Source of the DNA: Escarpia spicata
Lineage: Eukaryota; Annelida; Polychaeta; Sabellida; Siboglinidae
Direction: 5' to 3'
DNA length: 64,000 nucleotides
Assembly: GCA_963995525.1 (NCBI GenBank)
Contig: OZ023210.1
Span: 24,712,905 to 24,776,904 of the forward strand
Positions 46,701 to 58,020 of this stretch are shown here, one piece after another. How positions within the stretch are numbered: the stretch's first letter is position 1; every line of letters begins with the position of its first letter. The notes below the pieces were generated by a model. The model was not told the origin of the DNA. It saw only the letters and a program-made list of their open reading frames with translations, and made no database searches. A program made the translations under genes and the position numbers.

Positions 46701-47528
46701 ATCAGTTATATCTATTAGCAGATAAGATAAAATGTTACAACTCAGTATGTAAATGATGATGTCTTGGGTAAAGTATTTGCATTATAAACTGTAAAAAATA
46801 GTAAACAATAATCATTTAACTAACTGTGCAAAATAGCTATTTATGATATTAGTCCAATGTATTATCCCCAACCCAAACTGATTTGTGAATGACAGTATCA
46901 GATGTCAGTGTCATAATTATAACAAATATAAATTATTTAACAAAATGTGATAAGAATCTCAAACACTTTAACACGTATGTGGCTAAACTAGAATCAAGGC
47001 CAAGTCTGCCCTAAGACTGAGACTCACTCATGTCGTAATGAATGAATGAAACATTATTTCAACAACAACAACAACAACAAACAAAGTAAAGTAGCTAATA
47101 ATTAAATAATTTTAGATTATACAATTCTCGAAAAGGGGGAAGAAGTGTAACATTTTATAACAAAATATAACTAAAATAAGAGTCGGAGATGGAATCATAA
47201 CAAACCTAAATGCAGTAGCTTTGAGGATGTCCTCTTGCTCCTGTAACACGTATTCGGGTAACGCCACTGCCCGTTCAATAGCGACGTCCATGTCGCTTAT
47301 CAACATGTTGAACTCATCGCCGTCAGCTTCAGTATCTGCTCCCTCCGTGTCAACCTCAGCCCCAGGCGTAGGAGCATCATCCTGGACTTCGATCGACTCG
47401 CTGTCACTGTCAGTATCACTGTCGCTCGACTCGTCGACATGCGATAGCGTGTACTCTTCCCACAGCCGCGCTAATGCACTTTCGTCATCGACGGGTGCGT
47501 TAAGTACGCGTAGGATTTCATCGGACAT
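43739..47528 (-). CDS. Putative transposase, 707 aa, five exons, RNase-H-fold-like
   Basis: Exons (minus strand): 47528-47206, 46613-46516, 46126-45955, 45583-45303, 44988-43739. All four introns are GT-AG, phases match, and the total is 708 codons including the stop. The N-terminus is acidic and Ser/Asp-rich (about residues 33-75). Next come a Cys-rich joint (FRCGCKLNGGNPC), a helical segment (FLHAVSNDRLTALLKWYRDN), FISNYADDHALVLPGRVPGY and a CxxC (MTDLCWTCQKNN). The core shows SFDYAQQ (Asp about 400), QVNFLIDEAH (about 444), HCDNCPGQNKN (Asp about 479) and MIVGHTKFAPDGYFG (Asp about 521), as expected for strands and acidic residues of an RNase-H/DDE fold. The C-terminus is (GK)n-rich and basic. 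The family is a multicopy, uncharacterised invertebrate one. Its place between TIRs argues for a transposase; this is inference. Confidence 0.85.
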
Positions 47529-48090
47529 TGTTTAACTCGACGTAACACAACTTGTAATGCAAAATTCTCCGGTAAACAACACTGACCTACTATCTGAACG
47601 CTTCTTTGTTATGATTTAAACTGCGGAACTGCGCATGCGCAGACCCAATCATCCAATCACACCCCGTAGAGCTCGACCCGTGACAACTGCTGATGCTCAT
47701 TAGTATGCAACATTCGCAAATAGGTGGCTGGCTATTGGTTGTATTTGAGCTATTTATATCCAAAGTGCATGGAGATGTATCTATGCATATGAAGCATGAC
47801 GTCATGGCCTTTCCGGTGATACCCGACAAGACGGGGCAACCCCACAGCAACATGGCGAAATACGTCGGAGAAAGTCGACTAAATTCCTTTTGTTTCAGTA
47901 ATTTTATGGCAAGTGATCGACAGGGCTCATTGTAAATAGCATTAAAAGACACATTTTATTAATAAGTATCACGCAGGATGCCTATACATTGTTAGATAAG
48001 GTGCTAAAAATTGCATTTCTTAAAACAAACAAAAATCACTATTGACGCTAAATTTAGCCTTCGAACGGCTCTCACGCCAAATCGCAAATC

Positions 48091-48124
48091 CCGACTTATC
48101 ACCGATTTGGTCGGCCGGGGTCAC
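48091..48124 (-). repeat. Right terminal inverted repeat of the 5.5-kb transposon
   Basis: Inverted partner of 42657-42690 (31/34). Confidence 0.95.
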
Positions 48125-48760
48125 ATTTATATCTAACTTAATGAAATTTATTATATTTGCAGATGATACAAATATACTTTACACAGGTGACAGCTTAAAG
48201 GAAATGCAAAATGTGTTGGTGTCAGAATGAGCTAAGCTTTAAATTTGGTTTAAAGTGAATAAATTATCTGTAAATTTAGGTAAAACGAAATATATGTTAT
48301 TCGGGAAGAAAAAAGTGGACAGTTTCAAATTGACAATAGATGAATTTGATATTGATCGATTGCCTTGTATTAAGTTCTTCTGTGTAATTATCGATGACAA
48401 TTTCAAATGGAGGCAACACATTGAGAACATTAGCGTAAAGACGTCAACGAATATTTCAATACTAAACAAAGTCCGGTATATATTAAATATGAAATTCATG
48501 CATAACTTGTATTGTACGTTAGTATTACCGTATATGATGTATGCCTGTGAAATATTGATCACAACCTACCCGTCTAGATTGTATTGTATCATTTCTTTGC
48601 AAAAGAAAGCAAATAGAATCATTAGTAATGCAGGATATAGCGACCAGACTAAATTAATTTTTTATTTTATAGTACCTAATTTTTTTTGATATAGTTGATT
48701 TTAAATGTGCATCATTTATCTACAAAGTTAAGCAAAACTTATGTCTTCTGCAATTACAAT
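48125..48760 (+). mobile_element. LINE RT, right half
   Basis: Continues the frame left at 42656: ISNLMKFIIFADDTNILYTG (catalytic FADD), then thumb and C-terminal parts WFKVNKLSVNLGKTKYMLFG, FKLTIDEFDIDRLPCIKFFC, LYCTLVLPYMMYACEILITT and LQKKANRIISNAGYSDQT. Two frame interruptions lie near 48230 and 48680. The copy belongs to the same broad group as the fragment at 13.3 kb. Confidence 0.85.
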
Positions 48761-49166
48761 AGCATTTTAAATGTTGTAGATGATATGCACGTGTAGAAAT
48801 ATTTGAATAGATATTACGTAAATAATACTAAATATTGTATGTACACTGTATTTTCCTTTTACATATTGCTAAAAAAATGTATTGTACATTACTAAAAACG
48901 GGTTTGTTGTCTCATAAGCTAATTAGCTTCAAGCATATCCATTTTAACGTTTACTTGAAAACGATTCATTATTTAAGTATGGACAAATGCATAATGAAAG
49001 TTGAAATAAACGTATTTATATTTGTAGCACACCAGCAAAAATCAACGCAATATAAATCAAAGATCCTAACCGGGTGCGGCTGACAGACAGCCAGAGTAAA
49101 ATAATATGCAAAACCTGTGACAATGCCTACGCCAATGAGACCATGATGCTTCCGTGACAAGATTCG
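48761..49166. other. AT-rich non-coding sequence
   Basis: Probably the 3' UTR of the preceding LINE and flanking DNA. No coding signal. Confidence 0.45.
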
Positions 49167-49199
49167 ATGTTACGGCCAATTCATTTGAACACGTATTGT

Positions 49200-50690
49200 A
49201 TGATCTTAATCGCGAGGGTTCATTCAAAGCAGTTTTCCAAAATACTAGAAAAGGTTGTAGCATGTCGTCTAAGGTCTCACATTAGCACAAATATCTTAAC
49301 TAATGTGTCACAATCAGCATATAGACAGTTTCAATCAACAGAGACTGCCCTCTTAAAGGTTCATAATGACATTAACTTGAACATTAATAATGGTAAAGTG
49401 ACTGCACTTGCTTTACTAGATCTCTCTGCTGCTTTTGATACGATTGATCACATAATTCTCATTGAAAGCTTACTAAAGTTCTACGGCATATCTGGCACAG
49501 ATCTGAGCTGGTTTTCTTCATATCTAACTGATATATACCAACCTATAAAGATTGGGAACTGCTTCTCAGCTGCACTGCCGGCTTTATTTTGTGTTCCCCA
49601 GGGTTCTGTTCTTGGGCCTTTGCTTTTTACTCTTTACACCACGCCACTAAGCTCTGTTACACAAATACATAACTTGGATCATCATCTTTATGCTAATGAT
49701 ACTCAGATCTACATTTCGTTGGCTACCCCGCGGATACAAATCGCTCCCTTAACCAACTTAGTGATTGCCTTCTAGATATCTTCCACTGGATGACTGACAG
49801 TAAGTTGAAATTAAATGCAAATAAAGCTGAATTGATATCGTTATTGGTACTCCAATGCAGCGTAGTCAACTGGATGGTTTTTCCCTACGCGTATTTTGAA
49901 TCAGTATATCACGCCAGCAACCTCGGTGCGGAATCTAGGAGTCATCTTTGATAGCAACTTCAATTTCCGACAACACATATCTCAAACATGTCGCTGCTGT
50001 TTTTATCATATTCGTACCCTTCGCCGTATTCGCCGGTATATGTCATTTTCTGTTGCTAAAAGTACTGCAACAGCGCTTTTTAGCAGCAGACTTGACTATT
50101 GCAATTCCATCCTTTATAATATCGCTAGCAAGGATATCACAACACTTCAGCGTGTCCAAAATTGTCTAGCAATAGTAGTTACAAGATCTCCTCGTTTTTC
50201 TCGCTCTGTATCATTTTTGAAGTCTTTGCATTGGCTTCCTGTACGATATCGTATAATATTTAAGATCTGTACAGTTACATGCTAGGCACTGTCCAGTAAG
50301 CAACCATTTTATTTGCATTCATTGCTTACTCCTGTAAGAAAACCTATCCAGCTTCGAACATCTAGTTCTGATTTACTTTTTTTTCCTAGAGTCAACACTA
50401 ATATTGGAACTAGGGCTTTTTTGTTGTTGCACCAACTCTTTGGAATATGCTTAATGTTAGATCAGTTGAAAATATTACAAAATTCCGTCGTCATTTAAAA
50501 ACTTATCTTTACAACCTTGCTTATCCACCGTAGCTCCCTAGCTCCTTGACCCATCTGTTGACAACTGGAATACTGGTTATGTATTTTGAGGTTGACTAAT
50601 CCTTTTGTTTCGATGCGCCTCTGAGCTTGGTTTCCAAGGAATTTGGCGCAATAGAAATGATCTTATTATTATTATTATCTATCGATAAAA
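49200..50690 (+). mobile_element. CR1-like LINE, 5'-truncated, catalytic Asp lost
   Basis: RT frame: QFSKILEKVVACRLRSHIST, QSTETALLKVHNDINL, ALLDLSAAFDTIDHIILIES, CVPQGSVLGPLLFTLYTTP and HHLYANDTQIYISLA. YADD is YAND here, so one of the two catalytic aspartates is gone. Frameshifts follow, then the C-terminal domain (SVRNLGVIFDSNFNFRQHIS; LKSLHWLPVRYRIIFKICTV). The copy ends with TTTGGCGCAATAGAAATGATC and an (ATT)n tail at about 50665-50683. The copy at 60.6 kb is from the same family. Confidence 0.9.
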
Positions 50691-50764
50691 ACCTCAGTCT
50701 TCAGCTTGTATCTAAGCTTGCTCGGTTGGCTGGCTCGAGGTGAATTAGGAAGACGAGGGATGGG

Positions 50765-50988
50765 GGGGGGGGGTGCTTTGGAATTTGTTTTCGCATCCAC
50801 GCCGCCTATTATTGAGGGGACACAAAACAACATATCTACCCTCCAATTGCACACACCTTTCACAGTCGAAAAAAATACACATTAATTGTTTCGTAAAATA
50901 TACATTGCCACCCGCCATTGACGCTCGCCACAAAAACAAATTTTCACGCTCGCATTTAATGGGGGGGGGGGGCAGAACCATGTCTTAA
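50765..50988 (-). repeat. Dispersed repeat, inverted copy left of the oxygenase gene
   Basis: On the minus strand this reads from a poly-C run (CCCCCCCATTAAATG) through GCGAGCGTGAA, TTTTGTGGCGAGCGTCAATG, GGCGGG, and GTGAAAGGTGTGTGCAATTG to CCCTCAATAATAGGCG. The same order is found on the plus strand at 52215-52390, so the two copies form an inverted pair around exon 1 of the oxygenase gene. Confidence 0.8.
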
Positions 50989-51120
50989 ATGTAAGGTGTA
51001 AATGGGCCATGACCTAACTATGTCTATAGACACAGTGATCAGGGTAGATTAACAATCGGATGTGTTTGGTGACGCGTGCGTACGTGTCAGATTGCACACC
51101 GACCACTAAAGTAAAACGGA

Positions 51121-51126
51121 TATAAA
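51121..51126 (+). promoter_or_regulatory. Probable TATA box of oxygenase gene 1
   Basis: TATAAA lies in AAAACGGATATAAACGGC, 85 bases before the ATG. The matching place before the paralogue reads AAAACGGATTTAAATTG (62804-62820). Conservation of this short block in otherwise diverged upstream DNA supports a core promoter. Confidence 0.5.
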
Positions 51127-51205
51127 CGGCTTCGGTCAGTGTTGGTGTGTCTGTCATCGATCAATACAGCAAGGCAGCAACAACCGAATAGGACACGCTG
51201 TCAAA

Positions 51206-52413
51206 ATGGCAGCCGTCACGAAGGAAGACGCAGCTCTCGAAGAGTTGTTCTTGCAGCTAAAAAAGGAGTTTGTCAGCAAGAAAAAGGTAGACCCGAAAAC
51301 GGTTCGAGCTCACTTTTTGGAGCGCGTCAAACAAGGCCAAGATTCGAAGATCAATGCGTTACGTTACAAACAGCTGGCCCTATTCGTTGTACTTCCCGTG
51401 GCAGTTGCCTTCATCACTGGACTTGCTATTTTCGGGATCACGTTGGTTGAAAGCATCCACGACCAACCATGTGTCATCAACAACAACCAGATTGTATCCG
51501 AGTTGACACGACCCGTGTTTAACTGCGAGTTGTGTCGTAACATGACCCGCATCGAGCGCATCCCGAGAATCACTCGTCAGGAGTTTCTGGAGAAGTACGC
51601 CTACACTACCATCCCCGTGGTCATATCCGGGGCGACCGACGGCTGGAAGGCCCTCGATGGCTTCAGCTACGAATACTTCAAGACGTTGTACACGTCCCTG
51701 GAAGGAGGACTGCAGAAGATTGACGAAGAATGCCAGTTCTTCAATTGGGGGTACCCCTTGGATTCAATGGAGCACGTATTCAACATGACTGATGCTCAGG
51801 CAAATCTGGAGCCAGGAGAGGATACCTGGTATGTCGGATGGTAAGTCATACATTTTTTATTCAGAGAAATCGAGCTGACCAGCTGTAGGTCCTGTCTACT
51901 AACGTGATGTGTTTTGTCATAGCACGCAAATACCGATATGTGCGTGCATGAGTTTCGTTTCGGATGCTTCAGGCGTAAAAAAAGTTACTTTGTTATTAGA
52001 GTGTCTTCAAGCGGCCCGATCTCGACTCCCTTCCCGATCTCGATCGCTCCACGCGCTCCGTACGATTGTTGGATAGACTCTATCTAGTATTGCGTCTTTC
52101 TCTACTCTTCAGTTAGTGTTGCACACTACACTTAGGTGTACACATAGGCGCGGGAACAGGGGGGCAAGGGGGCAGCTCCTCCCCCGGGATTTCTCCGGGG
52201 GACAGACATATGGTTCTGCCCCCCCCCCCATTAAATGTGAGCGTGAATGTTTGCTTTTGTGGCGAGCGTCAATGGCGGGCGGAAATCTAAATTTTATGAG
52301 ACGATTAATGGGTATTTTTGTCCACTGTGAAAGGTGTGTACAATTGGAGGGCAGACATACGGTTTTCTGCCCCCCTCCCAGTAATAGGCGTAAAAAATAA
52401 AATTTTCAACAGC

Positions 52414-52444
<31 letters not shown>

Positions 52445-55070
52445 ACCGTCCGTGTTCGGATGTCATGAGTTCACAGCCGAGACAGCGGAGAAGCTGAAGT
52501 TACAGCGGCGAACATTTTCCAACAGCACCCCCCCCCCATGTGAAAATATGTGTTATGTGTTTTGTCGTTAGTTAGGCGGTGCAGCGGCGAAAATTGTTCA
52601 GTGATGCTGAAGCTCCGGTAGCCCCCACAAATGAATTTCGTTCCTGCGCCACTGCGTGTATGTATAAACTTAATTAGTTACCTGTATTATTATTTTATAA
52701 TGTAAATATATTGTAACAAATTCTCAGGTTCAAGATTATTGTTGTCATAATGGCCTAACATAAGGGTACACATAGGGACATATATCTATTTTAGTACTAC
52801 TTTCATAACTTAAATACTACAATAATAGTTATATTTAGTGCCACTATTAGAATTACTATACCGAATGTAGATGTTTTTAAACTTGAGTAAATACGAAGTT
52901 ACCACTTAACTCGCATGGCCTTTGCAGTATTGAAACTTGCTAAGGTTAACATTGTGATTTCGTAAATTGCATTAACTTAAACAACATACCATCGTGTGTA
53001 ATAAAACAAAAAATAACAGTATTCGTGATATTTCTTTCCCACGTGTAGGAGCAATTGTCATTCAGAGACTGCGGCTGAACTGCGCAAAAACTACGAGAGA
53101 CCTTATTTCCTCCCGGAAGGATCGGAGTCCAGCACAATTGACTGGATCTTCATGGGATGGTCCGGTCCAGGGGCGTTTATACACGTAAGCAGCCGGTGGT
53201 AGAACGATTGTACACGTAGTCTACCAGTAACTGCTTGTATATGATATTAACATACATTATATGTATTTAGTCTATCTACTATATGCATCCTATTTGGTGT
53301 AATTTCTCCCTCAGATTGACGCTGTTCAGCGGCCGTCGTGGCAGGCTCAGATCTCAGGCAGGAAGAAGTGGACTTTTATTCCGGTGCCGGAGTGTGCTGG
53401 AATTTGTAAAGAAGAATACGAGGTGATCGTCGAAAAAGGAGACATCAGTGAGTATATGCTTCTGTCTCCGTTTGCAGTTTCTGCTTTGCAGCCAACCTTG
53501 TAATCCAGACAGGGCTTCTTCATTTTGCTTTGCAATCAATGTTGTAATTGAGTCATTTCCCATATTTTGCGGTTTTTTGTTTTCAATGGTTGCACAAAGT
53601 CATATTTTATATACAGTCGTACCTCGCTTTATGGTCGCCTTGACAATGCAGCCATCTCGCCATTAAGGTCACCCTAATATAGCATCAAATTATTCATGTA
53701 ATATTAATATAAAGAACATTAATCTCATTAATATGGTCACCTCGCCTTTCAGGCCACTTTTGCCCAGCTTCGAAGATGACCTTAATAGTGAGGCGCCATT
53801 GTACGGTCAGCTTAGCACAGATGTTTGACAGATGCGTGTATAATACATGTAGACATTGTCCTGTAGGTAGGAAGATGAACCGAGGGAGATTGAAGCTGCT
53901 GCCACTGAGTAAAACTAACATGTGTAGAAAGTAGGTACTGTAATGTACAGAACAATATGATTGGAAATTATGAGAAATATGGCGAAAGAAGCAAATAATA
54001 ATTTATAAAAAGCTAGCTCTTCGCTTCATAATATAACATTTTTGTCTAAAAGAAAACAATAATTCTGTGATGTGTTTTCTTCAAATGTACAACCCTTTCT
54101 CGTTTTATCTGCCAACACTGACTAATCCATTGTACGCCTTCTTGACAAAGACGTGTGTTCTACATTTACTGTTGAACTATATCCCTTTAATCTAGCATTG
54201 TTTGTACAATTACTATACTATCATAATCCGTAAACGGATACCGCACTTAGTTTATTTGAGTTGTGTCTGTGACGTTACTTGAAAGAAGAAGGCTTATAGT
54301 ATTCACCATATCTTATAACCCGAATTTGAGTGAACTGTTTACTATTCATTCCCATTTGTTTATATTAATGTACGTGCACATGGAGTGAGACTTGTTTATT
54401 TACTGAATGGCTACCTATTTACAGGCTTGAGCGTTACTTCTTGTGATGTGTCAGTTGACAAAAAGAAACTTGACATACTGATTCTACAATGACAATGTGG
54501 GATACACTATAGCGACCTGTATCATTGTCATGTGCATATAAGTCTTTCACCCTCTCACAACAACAAACTCGACCATCGCCGGATTTAGGACTGTGGAGGC
54601 CCCTGGGCAGTGGATGACCGGTTTTCCTAGCATAACAGTTCTCCCTTCTCACTACCATCTACATCATGGACTTCACAACACAAAACCACTTTTTCATTTC
54701 GAGCACAACTCAGCATCATATAACAATTTTATTTCAGATACGCCTTGCATAATCGCCCACTAGTTTGTTCAGTTGTCATGCGTCCACGTAGAGTCACAAT
54801 TAACATTTTATTCATCGCTTGCATATGTTTGACTCCGAAGCCGAAAGCAATGTTGTGGAGGTCGCATAACATTATTTTGTGGCGGCTCGTGGGCAACTAC
54901 CTCGTCTGTCCTGCTCTAAATCCGGCACTGAACTCGATCGACACCAAAACAAAAAGTGCATGTGACAAAGTTTCTTTGTTTCAGTGATTCTGGACTCCAA
55001 CCAGTGGTATCACTCTACATTCGTGATGCCCGGAGAGATCAGTATCACCATCGGCTCCGAGTATGACTGA
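51206..55070 (+). CDS. Membrane-anchored JmjC/cupin-like Fe(II)/2-oxoglutarate oxygenase, four exons
   Basis: Exons: 51206-51840, 53049-53184, 53315-53447, 54985-55070. All introns are GT-AG and the joined frame is 329 aa. A cytosolic N-terminus (residues 1-56, charged, helical) precedes one membrane segment (about 57-81, LALFVVLPVAVAFITGLAIF), giving a type II topology. The lumenal/extracellular part has Cys89, 107, 110, 176, 215 and N-glycosylation sites NMT (112 and 193). The cupin begins at ITRQEFLEKYAYTTIPVVIS. Iron ligands are His257 and Asp259 (GAFIHIDAVQRPSWQAQISG) and distal His311 (NQWYHSTFVMPGE). Lys/Arg in SGRKKW may bind 2-oxoglutarate. The fold is that of the Cupin_8/JmjC group (HSPBAP1/JMJD-like); the substrate is unknown. 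The exact ATG context (AAAATGG) is good. Confidence 0.88.
52203..52395 (+). repeat. Dispersed repeat copy in intron 1, with poly-C tracts
   Basis: Plus-strand counterpart of 50765-50988. Poly-C tracts border it at 52217-52229 and, downstream, at 52421-52444. Confidence 0.8.
53612..53812. mobile_element. Possible hairpin MITE (pogo/Tc1-like termini) in intron 3
   Basis: Starts ACAGTCGTACCTCGCTTTAT and ends GAGGCGCCATTGTACGGTC. The ends are imperfect inverted copies (GTACCTCGC / GGCGCCATTGTAC), and inner modules (CATTAAGGTCACC, TATGGTCACCTCGCC, GACCTTAATAGTGAGGCG) repeat in both orientations. CAGTCGTACCTCGC resembles pogo/Tigger-type TIRs; a TA duplication is possible but not certain. Confidence 0.4.
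53813..54984. other. Rest of intron 3 of the oxygenase gene
   Basis: No exon or known repeat is recognised inside; small ORFs are without coding character. Confidence 0.5.
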
Positions 55071-55415
55071 CGCAACGACAACCAACAGACGTTCAGTGTT
55101 GACGATAACATTGTCAGATGATCAATTGTATACTGTATATGACAAATAGTTTAATCTGGTTCTACATTATTCATGTTCATTTTGCTTCTACAACAGGGCC
55201 AGTTATCAGTGTGTTTGGCATTAAACTGTGCATGAAAAGAGGTTAGCTAAAGTAGGAAAGGAAAATGCATATTTTCACTGATGTAAACCAAAACAACGAC
55301 TGTCTTTCAAACATGTGTAACTCAGTATACCTACTCATTATAGGCCTACAGGTGTAGACCTTTTTGTGCATGCGTAAAACTAGATCAAGTATTCTGCCGC
55401 AACTTTAATATAACT

Positions 55416-56020
55416 TCAAGATGAACGGTATACTCCTGGATTGGAATGCTCTACAACTACTGGTCGGCTTTGACACTCCACCGTTGTTTGTTGCGTCATT
55501 CCCACTGTGCACTTGAGTAGTGTAGGACCTATGTACAGTTTCAACCAAAAATGAAGGCTCGCCAAAACATCAATTTGCATTCTTTTTTCTATCCTTGCTT
55601 TGTCGTCTTCTCCTGCGCCTCCACTCTTGTTAATTACGCTTCCCAATTATGTGAAGGTGTCGGTTTCTTCCAGTGGTTCCCCTCCTAATATGACTGGGCT
55701 GTTATTCTTCGTGTTGGCTTTCATGATCTCTGTCTTGCTTCTGTTGTTGTTGAGTCCTATACGTGTTGACACTGTGTTTAGAAGCTCTGTTTTATCCTGC
55801 ATCTGTTGGTGGCTGTGGGACAGGAGAGCGAGGTCATCTGCAAAGTTCAGGACCTCCAACTGGCTCCAAGGTGTCCACTGGATTCCATTTCTTCTGTTTT
55901 CTGTTGCCTTTTTCATAATCCAATCAATGGCAAGCAGGAAGAGGAATGGTGACAGTAGGCAACCTTGCCTCACTCCTGTCTTCACCATAAATAAGTCTGT
56001 GAGTTGTCCTGCATGATTGA
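55416..56020 (-). mobile_element. RTE-like LINE RT fragment
   Basis: The minus strand reads GVRQGCLLSPFLFLLAIDWI, then WSQLEVLNFADDLALLSHSH, VSTRIGLNNNRSKTEIMKAN and, after a stop that replaces the Tyr of YLGS, LGSVINKSGGAGEDDKARIE. This is the palm (RQGC.LSP.LF, FADD intact) and thumb of an RTE-type RT. Both ends are truncated. Confidence 0.85.
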
Positions 56021-56355
56021 CCTCACATGCAATGCCTTCATAGTTACTTTGTATTCTCTGATATCAAGTAGTAATACCAGACTCTTGCAGTTATTATTTA
56101 ATTATATTGTTGCATGCAGCTGGCCTTGAATGAGATTCTTAATTATCTTTGCTCAGAGAAGGTTCATGGATGGTCGGCTGTCAATGCCCGCCACTTGTTT
56201 CAGTTCAATAAAAAGGAACACGTTGTTTAGTTTTATTCAGTGTAACTTGGTAAAATGCGGACCAGTAACTTTGCTGTCGGATCAGCAACGTTGTGAAGTT
56301 GTTGGTCCGGTTGACCGGCACCTCTTTGAAACAAGGTTGAACACTGCGCGCGCGA

Positions 56356-56566
<211 letters not shown>

Positions 56567-56789
56567 ATTTACAATGGTAGTAATAGGAACGATACAACTT
56601 TTCTTATACGCAACGCATTAAATGATAAAACGTCACAGACGCATTACACAACAAATCTGGAAGACACCCATACAATCCGGCAGGGTTGGCAGATATGTTA
56701 CAGTAGCTGCCTTTAACAAGACTTAACAACAAGATTTAACAAGATTGCCACCCAGAGAATTAACTCTAGGTAGCAGGTGGACAAGGAAG

Positions 56790-58020
56790 CCCTTTGGCTT
56801 ATCGAGAGTCTAACCCTTTTATCTATGTGAATCCCGCCCTTCTGAGGTATGTGTCGATTTTATTTTTAAACATATTCACGCTACTAGCACCCACACAATC
56901 AGCAGATAATATGTTCCATTCATTTACAGTCCTTTGTGAAAATGAGAACTTTCTTATATCTAATCTACACTGCTCCTTTACCAATGTAACTTCATGTCCT
57001 GTAGTCCTTCTATTTTTCTTAACTGAGAAAAAAAAATTTCTATCAATGTTTTCATAACCATTCATTATTTTAAACACTTCTATCTGATCTCCTCTCAATC
57101 TCCTGGTCTCTAGTGTTGTTAAACCACATTCTTTTAGGCGAATTTCATAACTAAGATCCCTCACTTTTGGTATCATTTTAGTCGCTCTCCTCTGTACTCT
57201 TTCTAGCATATATATGTCCTTCCTGCGATACGGCCTCTACGCTTGTATACAATATTCCAAATGAGGCCTCATTATTGCTTTGTACAGCGGTATTATTAGT
57301 TCTTTTTTCTTACACGCTATATTTCGCATAATTAATCTAAGGGTTTGATTTCCGTTTGAAGCTGCAATTCTGCACTGCTCTGAAACCTTCATATCAGCAC
57401 TAATGGTTAACCCTAAGTATTTTTCTTTTACAGTAGTGCTTAGTACAGTACCCCCCATTGTAAATTCTACCTCTTCGTTCCCATGTCCTGTGTGGAGGCA
57501 TTTACATTTCCCAAAATTGAACAGCATTTGCCACTTTTCAGACCATTTGATCAACTTGTCAAGATCGTCTTGTAAATGTTGTCTATCTCCATCACTTTTA
57601 ATCCTTCTAAACACGTTTGTATCATGCGCAAATTTCAACACCTTGCTTGTTATTTCCTCATCCAAATCGTTGATATATATTAAGAATAATACAGGTCCTA
57701 GTACTGATTCCCGTGGTACCCCACTCAATACCGATTTCCAGTTTGAAGCCTCCCCTTCAACTACTACACGTTGTCTTCTATCAATCAGCCATTTTCTATA
57801 CAGTTTATTATACCATTTCTTATGCCGTGGGCCTTTAGTTTAAGCAGTAATCTTTGATGTGGTACTTTGTCGAAAGCTTTTTGAAAATCTACGTAGACGA
57901 TATCTACAGGTGATCCCTCATCTACCCACTTAGTGATGTCTTCCAATAAACATAACATATTTGTTAAGCATGACCTCGCTTTAAAAAACCCATGTTGAGA
58001 TGGGTTTATCAAGTTGCATT
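56790..58020 (-). mobile_element. CR1/L2-like LINE, 5'-truncated, catalytic Asp lost
   Basis: The minus strand from 58020 reads SQHGFFKARSCLTNMLCLLE, VDIVYVDFQKAFDKVPHQRL, then GVPRESVLGPVLFLIYINDL, VLKFAHDTNVFRRIK, LIKWSEKWQMLFNFGKCKCL, LGLTISADMKVSEQC, YKAIMRPHLEYCIQA and the C-terminal LERVQRRATKMIPKVRDLSY. FADD is FAHD and GVPQGS is GVPRES. Three frames cover the copy. The 5' end starts abruptly within the RT fingers. Confidence 0.9.

Larger units (their letters stand above)
42657..48124 (-). mobile_element. 5,468-bp TIR DNA transposon with an intact five-exon gene
   Basis: The termini are GTGACCCCGGCCGACCAAAC (left, 42657 onward) and GTGACCCCGGCCGACCAAAT (right, read on the minus strand from 48124); 31 of the first 34 bases match. 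The target duplication ATTT is present at 42653-42656 and 48125-48128. Removing the element and one ATTT restores a colinear LINE RT frame running from YINDI to FADDTN, apart from one in-frame stop. The element holds one minus-strand gene (47528-43739), an AT-rich left subterminal region made of degenerate repeats, and about 600 bp of leader on the right. Four-base duplications occur in Sola, Ginger and Academ-type elements; the D-N-C-x-G-Q-N-K-N motif of the protein recalls Sola-like transposases, but from memory only. Confidence 0.88.

Noticed and set aside
55650..56016. 138-codon + strand ORF
   Set aside because: Antisense to the RTE-type RT with an intact FADD motif.
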